From positions 1 through 10,511 of the forward strand of contig CAMLMF010000047.1 of assembly GCA_946480995.1 (NCBI GenBank): a DNA stretch of 10,511 nt, given 5' to 3'. This stretch comes from an uncultured Bdellovibrio sp. (GTDB lineage Bacteria; Bdellovibrionota; Bdellovibrionia; Bdellovibrionales; Bdellovibrionaceae). Position numbers and translations under genes: made by a program. Shown here in pieces: positions 1 to 7,289 of the stretch (the first letter of the stretch is position 1; each line of letters begins with the position of its first letter). The notes beneath the pieces are model-generated. The model saw only the letters and a list, made by a program, of their open reading frames with translations. It was not told the origin of the DNA and ran no database searches.

Positions 1-302
1 TTGGCCTTAAAAGAGATTGTGCGAAAGAGTGGTTGGTTTTGTTCTTTTAACTGCACCGTCAGGGTTTTCCCCGCAAAATCTTTTTCTAAGACCGCGCCGG
101 AATCATGGGTGTAAAAGAAAACTTTTTTTCCAGAAACTAAGGCAATAGGGGTGGATTGGTCTGAAAGTTTCTGTGTCTGGGCGTCGGCCTTGTCGACCAA
201 GGCTTCATGACAGCGCAGCAGCAGATTCAGTTCGTTCGAGGCATGAGCTAGGGGGCAGGTTGCAAAAAATGCGGCAAAGAGCCATCGTCCGTGTGTCTTC
301 AT
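1..302 (-). CDS. Exported protein of unknown function, 3' part cut by the window edge
   Basis: Reading the minus strand from an ATG at 302 gives 100 uninterrupted codons to the window edge, so only the N-terminal part is present. Residues 1-21 look like a Sec signal peptide: a basic start (MKTHGR), a hydrophobic core (WLFAAFFATCPLA) and a cleavage site after AHA, giving a mature start SNELNLLL. The one cysteine in the signal core (residue 16) is followed by proline and is not a convincing lipobox. The mature part is mixed polar/hydrophobic, and I recognise no family. The ribosome binding site is weak (AAG about five bases before the ATG). The gene is divergent from the phosphatase lipoprotein gene, with about 100 bases between them for both promoters. 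The open frame, the signal peptide and the lack of a credible plus-strand gene here support the call. The function is unknown. Confidence 0.72.
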   Translation of the reverse strand, partial: MKTHGRWLFAAFFATCPLAHASNELNLLLRCHEALVDKADAQTQKLSDQSTPIALVSGKKVFFYTHDSGAVLEKDFAGKTLTVQLKEQNQPLFRTISFKA

Positions 303-402
303 ATTACTTAAGCATAGAGACGAAACACGATCTCTTCGAGTCCAGATTGAATTCTTGTCGGCGCAGGAAAATTCCTCTACGCTTTTGATATAGGAGCAAC
401 TT

Positions 403-1287
403 ATGAAAAAAGCAGCGTGGATTATTCTTACGGGCGCTCTTGCCGCGGGCTGTGCTGAAAAGGGCATCTCGGGCGGTTCAAGTGCCCTGTCCCCGGGAAT
501 CTCTTCTTCATTTTTTATGACTAAGCCCCAGCCAACGGAACCCGTGGTTTTGGTGTTTGATAAAAAGTATGCAGGACCAAAGGCTGTGAATTATCGCAAG
601 TCCGAGGCTTTAAAAATGTCAGGCAGCGCCACGCTAGATCCCAAAGCGATGAAGCAAATTGCCAAGCCCGTTAAAAAAGAAAAGAACGCCCTTTTTGTTT
701 TCGATCTACGCCAAGAATCCCATGGCCTGATCAATGACATCCCGGTGACATGGCAAGCAGATCGGGATTGGGCCAACGCGGGTCTTAATCACGAAGAGGC
801 TGTCCGTCGCGAACGCCGTCAATTAGGGGATTTGCGCGTCGGTGAAAGTATCAATGGTGTTAAAATTAAAAGCATTGAAACGGAAGAAAGCATGGTGCGC
901 AGTAGTGGGCATCAGTATGTGCGTTTGACCGTGACGGACCACGTGCGTCCGACAGATTCAGAAGTGGATTTATTTATCGAGGCTGTACGGGCTTTGCCAG
1001 AACGTGCTTGGGTGCATTTTCATTGCCGCGCGGGCAAGGGACGCACGACCACATTTATGGTTTTGTATGACATGTTAGTGAACGCACGGGTGGATTCTTT
1101 CGAGGCGATCGTGGATCGCAATACTAAATTAAGCGACGACTATGACGTTCTTACTGTGGGCGATCCTTCAGATTGGAAACACATTTATCAAAAGGAACGG
1201 GCCGCTTTTGTCACAGAGTTTTACAATTACGCTAAGGCGCATCCGCGCGGTGAAAATAAATTATGGTCAGAATGGGTGTCACGATGA
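403..1287 (+). CDS. PTP-like inositol polyphosphatase (phytase) lipoprotein
   Basis: This is a 294-residue cysteine phosphatase of the PTP-like phytase class, which removes phosphate from inositol phosphates through a phosphocysteine intermediate. The P-loop HCRAGKGRT starts at His207, with catalytic Cys208 and Arg214 (HCX5R). Asp179 in VTDHVRP fits the general acid of the TDHxxP loop, and DLRQESHG (101-108) is another family-conserved stretch. The N-terminus MKKAAWIILTGALAAGC is a lipoprotein signal with lipobox LAAGC, so the mature protein should be lipid-anchored at Cys17 outside the cytoplasm. TAGGAG at 391-396 lies six bases before the ATG and fixes the start. From memory, a homologous Bdellovibrio enzyme (Bd1204) is selective for inositol hexakisphosphate; whether this protein shares that substrate is inference. 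The gene overlaps the next one by four bases (ATGA), so the two are probably translated together. A role in phosphate scavenging is plausible but unproven. Confidence 0.9.
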   Translation: MKKAAWIILTGALAAGCAEKGISGGSSALSPGISSSFFMTKPQPTEPVVLVFDKKYAGPKAVNYRKSEALKMSGSATLDPKAMKQIAKPVKKEKNALFVFDLRQESHGLINDIPVTWQADRDWANAGLNHEEAVRRERRQLGDLRVGESINGVKIKSIETEESMVRSSGHQYVRLTVTDHVRPTDSEVDLFIEAVRALPERAWVHFHCRAGKGRTTTFMVLYDMLVNARVDSFEAIVDRNTKLSDDYDVLTVGDPSDWKHIYQKERAAFVTEFYNYAKAHPRGENKLWSEWVSR

Positions 1288-1715
1288 GATTCATTTTTGC
1301 AACGGTCTTAGCGGCTGTACTTCTAAGTTCGTGTGCTCATAAAAGAACTTCCGACACGACTCTGTTGGAAGACAGTGCCTTTGCTGCCAAAACATCCTCC
1401 TCCCCAGTTGGAAAAAAGGGGGATAAAGCCGGAGCGGTCGAGGTGCCAAAGACCACGGGTATCGTCGTTGATAATAAGGATTTGCAAGCCCTCGAGAGCA
1501 TGACTAAGGCCGTAGAGGCCTATGTGATAAAGGGCGAAAAGAAATCTTTCACGAAGTTGTGTAACGATAAGCGCTTTGACTGCTTTGTCGATGAAGTGAA
1601 TTTCCCCAAGGGAAAAAAGAAAATCGTGCGCACAATCCCTCCTTATGCCACGGGAACAAAAATGGGTTTACAGGGCGAAAAGCGGATCCATGTTAAATAT
1701 GACTTCTATCCATAA
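1284..1715 (+). CDS. Small lipoprotein of unknown function, coupled to the phosphatase gene
   Basis: This 143-residue protein starts at the ATG at 1284, which overlaps the upstream TGA stop (ATGA). Choosing this start rather than the in-frame codon at 1263 gives a clean lipoprotein signal: MRFIFATVLAAVLLSSC, lipobox LLSSC, lipidated Cys17. The mature part starts with a Ser/Thr/Ala-rich, probably flexible stretch. A lysine-rich C-terminal region (roughly residues 80-143) follows, with two cysteines near residues 97 and 103 (LCNDKRFDCF) that could form a disulfide. I recognise no family. The overlap and missing spacer imply co-transcription and translational coupling with the phosphatase, so it may be an accessory or partner lipoprotein; this is inference from position only. 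No clear terminator follows its stop. Confidence 0.78.
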   Translation: MRFIFATVLAAVLLSSCAHKRTSDTTLLEDSAFAAKTSSSPVGKKGDKAGAVEVPKTTGIVVDNKDLQALESMTKAVEAYVIKGEKKSFTKLCNDKRFDCFVDEVNFPKGKKKIVRTIPPYATGTKMGLQGEKRIHVKYDFYP

Positions 1716-1809
1716 AGTCATTCTTGTTTCTTAGTTTCAAATCGAAGCGGAAAATAAAGTAAGGTTCTTAACTACCTGATGTAGATCATTAAAGGCTAAA
1801 TCGGAGCAT

Positions 1810-1831
1810 TATGTTTTTGTAAAAGAACATA
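1810..1831. promoter_or_regulatory. Dyad (9-bp hairpin) abutting the sigma-28 promoter
   Basis: An inverted repeat with arms TATGTTTTT and AAGAACATA (nine pairs, one of them G:T) and loop GTAA ends two bases into the -35 element of the predicted sigma-28 promoter. It has no T-tract placed for termination. It could be an operator for a regulator, an AT-rich upstream element, or chance. A second short perfect palindrome, TAGTACTA, lies at 1873-1880 in the leader. Confidence 0.35.
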
Positions 1832-1856
1832 AACTTTTAACTGGTAAGTCCGATAA
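1830..1856 (+). promoter_or_regulatory. Sigma-28 (FliA) flagellar-class promoter
   Basis: TAAACTTT at 1830-1837, exactly 11 bases, then TCCGATAA at 1849-1856. The known enterobacterial FliA consensus is TAAAGTTT-N11-GCCGATAA, so 14 of 16 positions match with the exact spacing. Transcription would start near 1863, about 40 bases before the Cache-protein ATG. The downstream genes encode a Cache sensor and a chemotaxis receptor, the kind of genes sigma-28 usually controls, which supports the call independently. I saw no better sigma-70 pair in this 188-base gap. Confidence 0.75.
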
Positions 1857-1903
1857 AGACTCGCTTGATTGATAGTACTACTAAATAACAAGGAGTTTCA
1901 GGA

Positions 1904-2353
1904 ATGGGCCTATTTAAAACCGCTTTGATCGTTGCAACGATGTTTTCATTTTCAGCACAAGCAGAAGAAGCTTGTACAAAAGAACAAGCTAAAGAAGCCG
2001 TGGAAAAAGTTTGTAAAGAAATCGAAGCTAAAGGCGATGGCGCTTTAGAGATGATTCAAGGATTTCGTTTTTGTGGCAATAACTATGTTTGGGTGCAAGA
2101 TTCTGACATTAATATGGTGATTCATCCAATTAAGCCAAAACTAAATAAAACGTCCTTAAAAACGAATACAGATGACAATAAAAAGCTGCTTTTTGTTGAG
2201 TTCGACAAAATGGCGAATGCAAAAAAAGAGGGCGGTTGGGTTGACTATGTATGGCCGAAGCCAGGCGCTGACAAAGCGACAGACAAAATTTCATTTGTTA
2301 AGAAATGCGGTGGCGACAAAAAATGGATCGCGGGATCTGGGATCTGGAAGTAA
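1904..2353 (+). CDS. Secreted single-Cache-domain protein (sCache_2-like)
   Basis: This 149-residue protein has a Sec signal peptide (residues 1-20, cleavage after AQA) and a mature part made almost wholly of one small Cache fold. Family-typical stretches are MVIHPIKPKLNKTSL (71-85), KKLLFVEFDKMA (93-104), GGWVDYVWPKPG (110-121) and WIAGSGIW near the C-terminus. Cache domains bind small ligands such as organic acids and are usually the extracytoplasmic part of receptors. Here the domain stands alone, with no membrane anchor or signalling domain. Four cysteines (24, 37, 57, 135) could form two disulfides in the periplasm. AAGGAG at 1890-1895, eight bases before the ATG, supports the start. A sigma-28 promoter lies upstream and a chemoreceptor gene 35 bases downstream. 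It is probably a periplasmic ligand sensor or binding partner for chemotaxis; the partnership is inferred. Confidence 0.85.
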   Translation: MGLFKTALIVATMFSFSAQAEEACTKEQAKEAVEKVCKEIEAKGDGALEMIQGFRFCGNNYVWVQDSDINMVIHPIKPKLNKTSLKTNTDDNKKLLFVEFDKMANAKKEGGWVDYVWPKPGADKATDKISFVKKCGGDKKWIAGSGIWK

Positions 2354-2388
2354 TTGAATTCTAATACTGCTCTTGGATTGAGGCATTT

Positions 2389-4284
2389 ATGGCAATGGGT
2401 TTTCGAGGGAAGCTGTTATTTTTGATTTTCTTCGCGATTACTTTATGCGCGACGATCTTGATTTTAACTGGTGCGATCACGACAAGAAGTGCGTTGGCAA
2501 AGCAAATGCAGGAGCAACTTTTGTCGCATGGTCTGGAAGCAAAAGAAAATATTAACGATCATGCCAAGCGTTTGCAAAAATATGCCTTGCAGATTCAAGA
2601 CAGCCGTTTGATTGAAAGTATGTTCATTTCATACGAGGGCGCTCTTTACGGAGCCGCCCTGGTTCCGGGGAAAGATTTGCAGGCTTACACCCCTTCTTTT
2701 GAGAACTTAAATAAAACGTTCTACGAACGTACAAAACGCACAGCTCACGACTTTAGTTTCGACGATATCATCTTGGTGTCCACGAATGGCCAGGTTATTT
2801 TTTCTTTGGCCGATTCTAAAGACGCCTCCGTATTTCTTGGCAAGAATCTTGTCACGGGTGTGTTTAAGGATTTGAAGGTGGGTCAGTGTTATCGCGCAGC
2901 TCGCGATTCCCAAAACAACGAAGTTATTTTTTCCGGATTGTCTTTTAATCCTGAACTAAAAAAAGTTGTGGGATTCCTTTGTCAGGGGAAAAAAGCCGAA
3001 TTTGATCATGCCGCCGACGGAGTCAAGAAGGGCGACGTGATGGGCGTGGTTATTTCGAAAATTGACATGCAAGAACTGGGTAAAAATATTTCCTGGACGT
3101 TCGGAGCTGGGGATACGGGTGTTTCCTATCTTTTAGGGACGGATCAACTTTTACGAACGAATTATCACCCAGTGCAAGGGACCAAAATTGATACTGAGCA
3201 AAGCTTGCAAGATAAAACCAAACTTAACAGTGCCGCGATCGAACAAGCTTTGTCAGGGAAAGAAGGGGTCCTCACAGCCGCGAATCCTTTCGGTAAGGAA
3301 GTTATTTCCTTTTCGTCGTCGTTTGATTTCTTTCATGAAAAGTGGATCGTTGTAGCTGAAAAAGAAACTGCGGAAATTTTTGCTCCCGTTAAGGGAATGA
3401 TTTGGCTTCTTGTCGGTTTAGGCGCGCTGACGTGCTTGTTGGTTGGAATTGTCAGTTTCTTGGCTATTAATAGCTGGACTGCGAAACTTCGTGATATCAG
3501 TCTGAAAATGTTTTCAAGCTCTGAGGTCATAGGCGTCAGCAGCGGTCGACTTAATGATTCTTCGGTCCGCATGTCAGAAGGTGCATCCCAAGGCGCGGCG
3601 GCCTTAGAAGAAACAGTGGCGTCGTTGTCGGAGGTGTCTGCGATGGTTGATACGAATTCGGCCAACGCACAAAAGGCCTATGAACTTTCCGTGAAGAATA
3701 CGGAAGCGGCAGCACAAGGTTCAGAAAAGATTTCGCAACTGATCGAATCGATGAAGACAGTGGCCGAACGAGCTGAGAAAGTTTCTGAAATCACTGCGGT
3801 CATCGAAGATATCGCCTTTCAGACCAATTTGTTAGCTTTGAATGCTTCTGTCGAAGCGGCGCGTGCAGGTGAACAGGGTAAGGGCTTTGCCGTCGTGGCG
3901 GATGCTGTCCGAGCTCTTGCGCAAAAAAGTTCATCTTCTGCAAAAGAAATCACGGTCTTGATTCAAGACACCGTTGAAGTGGCTAATAAAGGGCGTAAAG
4001 AAGCCGATGAAAGTGGCAGCGTGTTGGTCGACATTGTAAAGTCGATTAAGCAAACGACAGAAATCAATCAATCGATCGCGGATGCATCACGAGAGCAGTC
4101 AACCGGCACCCGCGAGATTTCTTCAGCCATGAATAGCATTGATCAAACAACACAACAAAACGCAGCCTTGGCAGCCAGTGTGCAAGAAAGCTCTGGGGAA
4201 TTGTCGCAGCAAGCGGAGAATTTAAAAGCAGTTTTTGGCTCGTTAAATCAGTTTTTGAATGGTCCAGCAGATAGGAAACCGTAG
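2389..4284 (+). CDS. Methyl-accepting chemotaxis protein with a large periplasmic Cache-like sensor
   Basis: This 631-residue transmembrane chemoreceptor should signal to CheA/CheW. TM1 is at about residues 9-31 and TM2 at 337-361. The roughly 305-residue periplasmic part between them looks like a double Cache domain ([15 protein letters not shown] at 126-140; [15 protein letters not shown] at 216-230; [20 protein letters not shown] at 241-260). The conserved signalling hairpin tip is at about 472-512 ([20 protein letters not shown], then [15 protein letters not shown]), flanked by Ala/Gln/Glu-rich methylation helices near 400-412 and 585-605. I see no clear HAMP domain after TM2, and no CheR-tethering pentapeptide at the C-terminus (GPADRKP). 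GAGG at 2380-2383 supports the first ATG over the in-frame one two codons later. It is probably co-transcribed with the Cache protein from the sigma-28 promoter. The ligand is unknown. Its stop codon directly abuts that of the convergent gene. Confidence 0.95.
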   Translation: MAMGFRGKLLFLIFFAITLCATILILTGAITTRSALAKQMQEQLLSHGLEAKENINDHAKRLQKYALQIQDSRLIESMFISYEGALYGAALVPGKDLQAYTPSFENLNKTFYERTKRTAHDFSFDDIILVSTNGQVIFSLADSKDASVFLGKNLVTGVFKDLKVGQCYRAARDSQNNEVIFSGLSFNPELKKVVGFLCQGKKAEFDHAADGVKKGDVMGVVISKIDMQELGKNISWTFGAGDTGVSYLLGTDQLLRTNYHPVQGTKIDTEQSLQDKTKLNSAAIEQALSGKEGVLTAANPFGKEVISFSSSFDFFHEKWIVVAEKETAEIFAPVKGMIWLLVGLGALTCLLVGIVSFLAINSWTAKLRDISLKMFSSSEVIGVSSGRLNDSSVRMSEGASQGAAALEETVASLSEVSAMVDTNSANAQKAYELSVKNTEAAAQGSEKISQLIESMKTVAERAEKVSEITAVIEDIAFQTNLLALNASVEAARAGEQGKGFAVVADAVRALAQKSSSSAKEITVLIQDTVEVANKGRKEADESGSVLVDIVKSIKQTTEINQSIADASREQSTGTREISSAMNSIDQTTQQNAALAASVQESSGELSQQAENLKAVFGSLNQFLNGPADRKP

Positions 4285-5850
4285 TTAGTTCTTTCTTAAA
4301 ATAATCGACTTCATCAAGGGCTCCTGATCGGGGAGCTCAAAATCCAATCCTTGGGTTGGTGCAGGTAAAATTTTGAAAGAGAAATCTTTTTTAAGCTTGG
4401 TCAGGCGTAAATGCAGATCACCCGTGGTCCACTTTTCATAGTTTGTACAAAATAGCAATAAGCCGTTCTTTTCTAAGCAGTACATGCAGCTAATAAGCAG
4501 CTCATCAAAGTTTTTGCTGATAGAAAAGGTGCCATTCTTCGAGCGGCCAAAAGAAGGCGGATCGCAAATGATCAGACCAAACTTTCGCTTGCGTCGGATG
4601 GTGCCTTTTAAGAATAACAAACAGTCCTGTACAAAGAACTCGTATTTCTCGTCTTCGGCGTTCAGCTGATTGATCTCGAAATTGCGTTTGCTCCATTCGA
4701 TGAAGTTCTGCGAAACATCGACCGTGCAAACTTCTTGCGCCCCGGCTTTTGCGGCAACGACACTAAAGCCACTGGTGTAGGAAAAAAGATTTAATACGCG
4801 ACGATCTTCGGCGTGGTTTTGCACCCACAGGCGATTTTCGCGTTGATCTAAAAATACTCCGGGTGACAATCCCGAATCAGTGCGCAGTTCATACAGGATG
4901 CCATTTTCCTTGGCGTTCCAGCGTGTCGCGGTATTACCAATCTTCCACAGGATCTCGGCGTTGGGGTCCTCACCACGGTTTAACATTTTGCGAATCAGAA
5001 TTTTTTTACCATGGCGTTTGGACAACTTTTCAAAACGCAACAGATCCTGCACGGTAGGGTCGGATTCCTTGTACCAGTAGACCCATAAGTGATCGCCGTA
5101 TTGATCAATGCGATAAGTATCAAGCTCACGATGACTGAGGCGCAGGGATTCATCTTTGATTTCTGAAAACTTAAACATGCGCTCGCGTCGCTGTAAGGCC
5201 TCAGCTAAAATCAGGTCTTCAGTTTCGGTCGGGGCCGTTTCTTCGGCCCACACAGGGAGGTCGGTGTGAAAATGCACTTTCTTACCCTGCAATTCAAAGT
5301 TCAAAGACAACGAGTGCAGGCATAAGCGGAAGTACGGCGTGCCCCCGTGATCGCTGTCACCTAAAATAGCGATACCATTGGCCTCGGCGTGCAGGCGAAT
5401 TTGGTGGGGCTTGCCAGAGTATGGAATAGCTTCCCACAATTCGTGATTGCCCAGTGTGCGCAACCATTTGAAGGTCGTCTTTGAGTTGGGCTCTTGCGAC
5501 GTCAGACTGACGAAAGCGTTCTTTTCTTTGTGAATAAAGGATTCGTAAGTAAATTCTTTTTGCGCAGACTTTTTGTCGGTAAGGAATAAGTATTTTTTAG
5601 CGACTTTATGCTGTTCAAAAAGCTGGGAAATCTGTGCGGCCAGCTCCGAGGAGGTGGCAAAAACCAAGGCACCGGAGGTGGCTTTGTCCAGGCGATGCAC
5701 GACATAAAGTTTGCGATCCAACTCGTCTTCGTAAATTTCAACGCAACCACGCTTACCGAACTCCGGAGAGTGCGTGTTAAGTCCGGCGATCTTGTCAACG
5801 AAGATGCAGCCGGCTGATTCGGTGTAGCGAAGTTTAATCAGACGTGTCAT
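4285..5850 (-). CDS. RluA-type pseudouridine synthase fused to an RlmK/RlmI-type rRNA methyltransferase
   Basis: This 521-residue protein appears to combine two RNA-modifying enzymes. Residues 1 to about 205 are an RluA-family pseudouridine synthase: VVHRLDKATSGALVF (50-64) holds the catalytic Asp55, and the substrate-pocket motif GKPHQIRLH is at 146-154. Residues from about 213 to 521 resemble the E. coli RlmK half of RlmKL and RlmI: a small linker domain (LDTYRIDQYGDHLWVYWY, 243-260), then GVFLDQR (331-337), SAM motif I in VLNLFSYTSGFSVVAAKAGA (352-371), acidic VDVS (377-380) and motif IV CDPPSF (429-434). By hand comparison, FCTN (467-470) lacks a cysteine at the position where RlmI (m5C) has its catalytic one, so guanine methylation as in RlmK is more likely. 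No N-terminal S4 domain is visible. The Shine-Dalgarno is weak (GGTTGG just before the ATG), so the start is less certain than the frame. RNA targets are not determinable here. Confidence 0.88.
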   Translation of the reverse strand: MTRLIKLRYTESAGCIFVDKIAGLNTHSPEFGKRGCVEIYEDELDRKLYVVHRLDKATSGALVFATSSELAAQISQLFEQHKVAKKYLFLTDKKSAQKEFTYESFIHKEKNAFVSLTSQEPNSKTTFKWLRTLGNHELWEAIPYSGKPHQIRLHAEANGIAILGDSDHGGTPYFRLCLHSLSLNFELQGKKVHFHTDLPVWAEETAPTETEDLILAEALQRRERMFKFSEIKDESLRLSHRELDTYRIDQYGDHLWVYWYKESDPTVQDLLRFEKLSKRHGKKILIRKMLNRGEDPNAEILWKIGNTATRWNAKENGILYELRTDSGLSPGVFLDQRENRLWVQNHAEDRRVLNLFSYTSGFSVVAAKAGAQEVCTVDVSQNFIEWSKRNFEINQLNAEDEKYEFFVQDCLLFLKGTIRRKRKFGLIICDPPSFGRSKNGTFSISKNFDELLISCMYCLEKNGLLLFCTNYEKWTTGDLHLRLTKLKKDFSFKILPAPTQGLDFELPDQEPLMKSIILRKN

Positions 5851-5874
5851 CCAACCAATATAGTCCGGTTTTCA

Positions 5875-5903
5875 TTGAGGGTCATCGGGATATTCGTTAG
5901 AAA
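5875..5903 (+). promoter_or_regulatory. Possible sigma-70 promoter for the LemA operon
   Basis: TTGAGG at 5875-5880, a 17-base spacer and TAGAAA at 5898-5903 each match four of six consensus positions. The pair lies in the 91-base divergent gap between the RNA-modification fusion gene and lemA. Transcription would start near 5910, some 30 bases before the TTG start codon. The match is modest and partly supported by position. Confidence 0.35.
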
Positions 5904-5941
5904 TAAGAGCTGGACCCTTTGCGGGTTATTTGGAGGTTTTT

Positions 5942-6529
5942 TTGAAAAAGCTTATTTTAGTAGCTCTCTTTGCAGTTCCTTTTTTAACAGGTTGTGGAAT
6001 CCAGTCTTTACCGCAAGGTAAAAATGGAACGGAAGCCGCGTTGGCGGAAGTGAACAATCAATACAAACGTCGAGCTGATTTGATTCCCAATTTGGTCAAT
6101 GTCGTCAAGGGTTATGCCAAGCATGAGCAAGAGACTCTAACAGCAGTTACGGAAGCCCGTGCAAAGGCGACCTCGACACAGATCGATCCTTCAAAAGTTT
6201 CTCCGGAACAATTGGCAAAATTCCAGCAAGCGCAGTCTGGCTTGTCTCAAGCGTTGGGGCGTTTGATGGTGGTGACTGAAAAGTACCCGGATTTGAAAGC
6301 CGATCAAAACTTTCGCGATCTGCAAGCGCAGTTGGAAGGTACAGAAAATCGCATCACGATTGCGCGTCAACGCTATATCGAAGCGATTCAGCAATTTAAT
6401 AACTTGGTGACAGTCCCGCCAACCAGTTGGACAAACTCATTGATGTACCACTTTGAAAAAATGCCTCAGTGGGATATGACTCCAGACGAAAAAGCGCAGG
6501 CTGAAAAAGCTCCTGACGTTAAATTTTAA
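5942..6529 (+). CDS. lemA: LemA family lipoprotein
   Basis: This 195-residue protein is of the LemA family, a widespread coiled helical-bundle envelope protein whose molecular role is poorly defined. The hallmark stretch EVNNQYKRRADLIPNLVNVV, followed by KGYAKHEQETL, is nearly canonical. Later conserved parts include LMVVTEKYPDLKADQNF and ENRITIARQRYIEAIQQFN. The start is taken as TTG at 5942, not the TTG at 5930, because GGAGG at 5932-5936 lies five bases before 5942 and would be part of the coding sequence of the longer form. From this start the N-terminus KKLILVALFAVPFLTGC is a lipoprotein signal with lipobox FLTGC (Cys18). Many LemA proteins instead have an N-terminal membrane helix, so lipidation is a variant also seen elsewhere. 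It is the first gene of a lemA-TPM-TPM trio with a 14-base gap to the next gene, an arrangement common across bacteria. Confidence 0.92.
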   Translation: MKKLILVALFAVPFLTGCGIQSLPQGKNGTEAALAEVNNQYKRRADLIPNLVNVVKGYAKHEQETLTAVTEARAKATSTQIDPSKVSPEQLAKFQQAQSGLSQALGRLMVVTEKYPDLKADQNFRDLQAQLEGTENRITIARQRYIEAIQQFNNLVTVPPTSWTNSLMYHFEKMPQWDMTPDEKAQAEKAPDVKF

Positions 6530-6543
6530 TTTAGCTGTCTAGA

Positions 6544-7275
6544 ATGCGTTTATTAACCACTCTTCTTTTTGTTCTGATCAGCGGCTTGGGCTTTTTAGCC
6601 CAGGCTGAATTCAAAATTCCTGCTTTGACCGGGCCGGTGATTGATGAGGTCGGCTATCTCACACGCTCGGATCGCCAAGAACTGATGCAGCTTTTGTATG
6701 ACTTCAATCGTCGTGGCAAAGCGCAAATGCAAGTGATGATCTTGCCGGATTTGCAAGGTCTGACGATCGAGCAAGCTTCTATCGAAATCGTTGATAAGTT
6801 AAAGTTGGGCGACGAAAAAAAGGACAACGGTGTCCTGCTGTTAGTCTCAGCCCAGGAACGCGCCTTGCGCATTGAAGTGGGGCAGGGGTTAGAAGGCGCC
6901 ATCCCTGACATTACAGCCAAGCGAATCATCAGTGATCAGATGATTCCACTGTTTCGAGCGAAAAGATTTTCATCAGGTATCGTTGTCGGCGTGCATGAGG
7001 TCTTGCGCCTTGCTGATAAAGAGTTTGCTGATGAAAATAAACTGGAGGAGTCTTCTTCTGGTGGCAACATTCCCTTCGGTGTCATTATTCTTTTGTTGAT
7101 CATTATTTCAGTTCTAGGTCGCTTTGGTGGCGGTCGCGGTCGTCATCTACGTGGTGGTGGTCCTTGGGGCGGCGGCTATGGCGGTGGAGGCTGGGGTTCT
7201 GGTGGCGGCGGAGGCGGCGGCTGGTCCGGCGGCGGCGGTGGATTCTCGGGCGGCGGCGCTTCGGGGAACTGGTAA
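6544..7275 (+). CDS. TPM-domain (YgcG-like) membrane-anchored protein with glycine-rich tail
   Basis: This is a 243-residue exported protein. The signal peptide is residues 1-21 (cleavage after AQA). The TPM domain is at about 24-165, with family hallmarks GPVIDEVGYLT (30-40), KKDNGVLLLVSAQER (92-106), LRIEVGQGLEGAIPD (108-122) and FRAKRFSSGI (137-146). A membrane helix follows at about 176-192, then a glycine-rich tail (194-243) ending FSGGGASGNW, the usual end of this family. The predicted orientation puts the TPM domain in the periplasm and the tail on the cytoplasmic side. TPM domains were once proposed as phosphatases (TLP18.3/Psb32) and in other members take part in membrane protein assembly; no catalytic site is evident to me. 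There is no good Shine-Dalgarno, so translation may depend on lemA, 14 bases upstream. The tail is encoded by runs of GGC/GGT/GGA codons, which locally raises G content and creates spurious open frames. Confidence 0.9.
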   Translation: MRLLTTLLFVLISGLGFLAQAEFKIPALTGPVIDEVGYLTRSDRQELMQLLYDFNRRGKAQMQVMILPDLQGLTIEQASIEIVDKLKLGDEKKDNGVLLLVSAQERALRIEVGQGLEGAIPDITAKRIISDQMIPLFRAKRFSSGIVVGVHEVLRLADKEFADENKLEESSSGGNIPFGVIILLLIIISVLGRFGGGRGRHLRGGGPWGGGYGGGGWGSGGGGGGGWSGGGGGFSGGGASGNW

Positions 7276-7289
7276 TGGGAAGGTTGCAG

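Noticed and set aside
173..388. Plus-strand open frame of 71 codons
   Set aside because: It is antisense to the signal-peptide gene on the minus strand, has an Arg-rich composition typical of a shadow frame, and no ribosome binding site.
4318..4338. GGGCTCC/GGAGCTC hairpin near the convergent gene ends
   Set aside because: No T-tract follows on either strand, so it is not an intrinsic terminator; it lies in coding sequence of the fusion gene.
5914..5927. Short ACCC/GGGT stem upstream of the lemA ribosome binding site
   Set aside because: Only about four pairs, and no riboswitch-like structure around it.
7164..7274. Arg/Trp-rich extension of the second TPM protein and other open frames across the glycine-rich tail
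   Set aside because: They are artefacts of GGC/GGT-type repeats in another frame; a good ribosome binding site precedes 7290.
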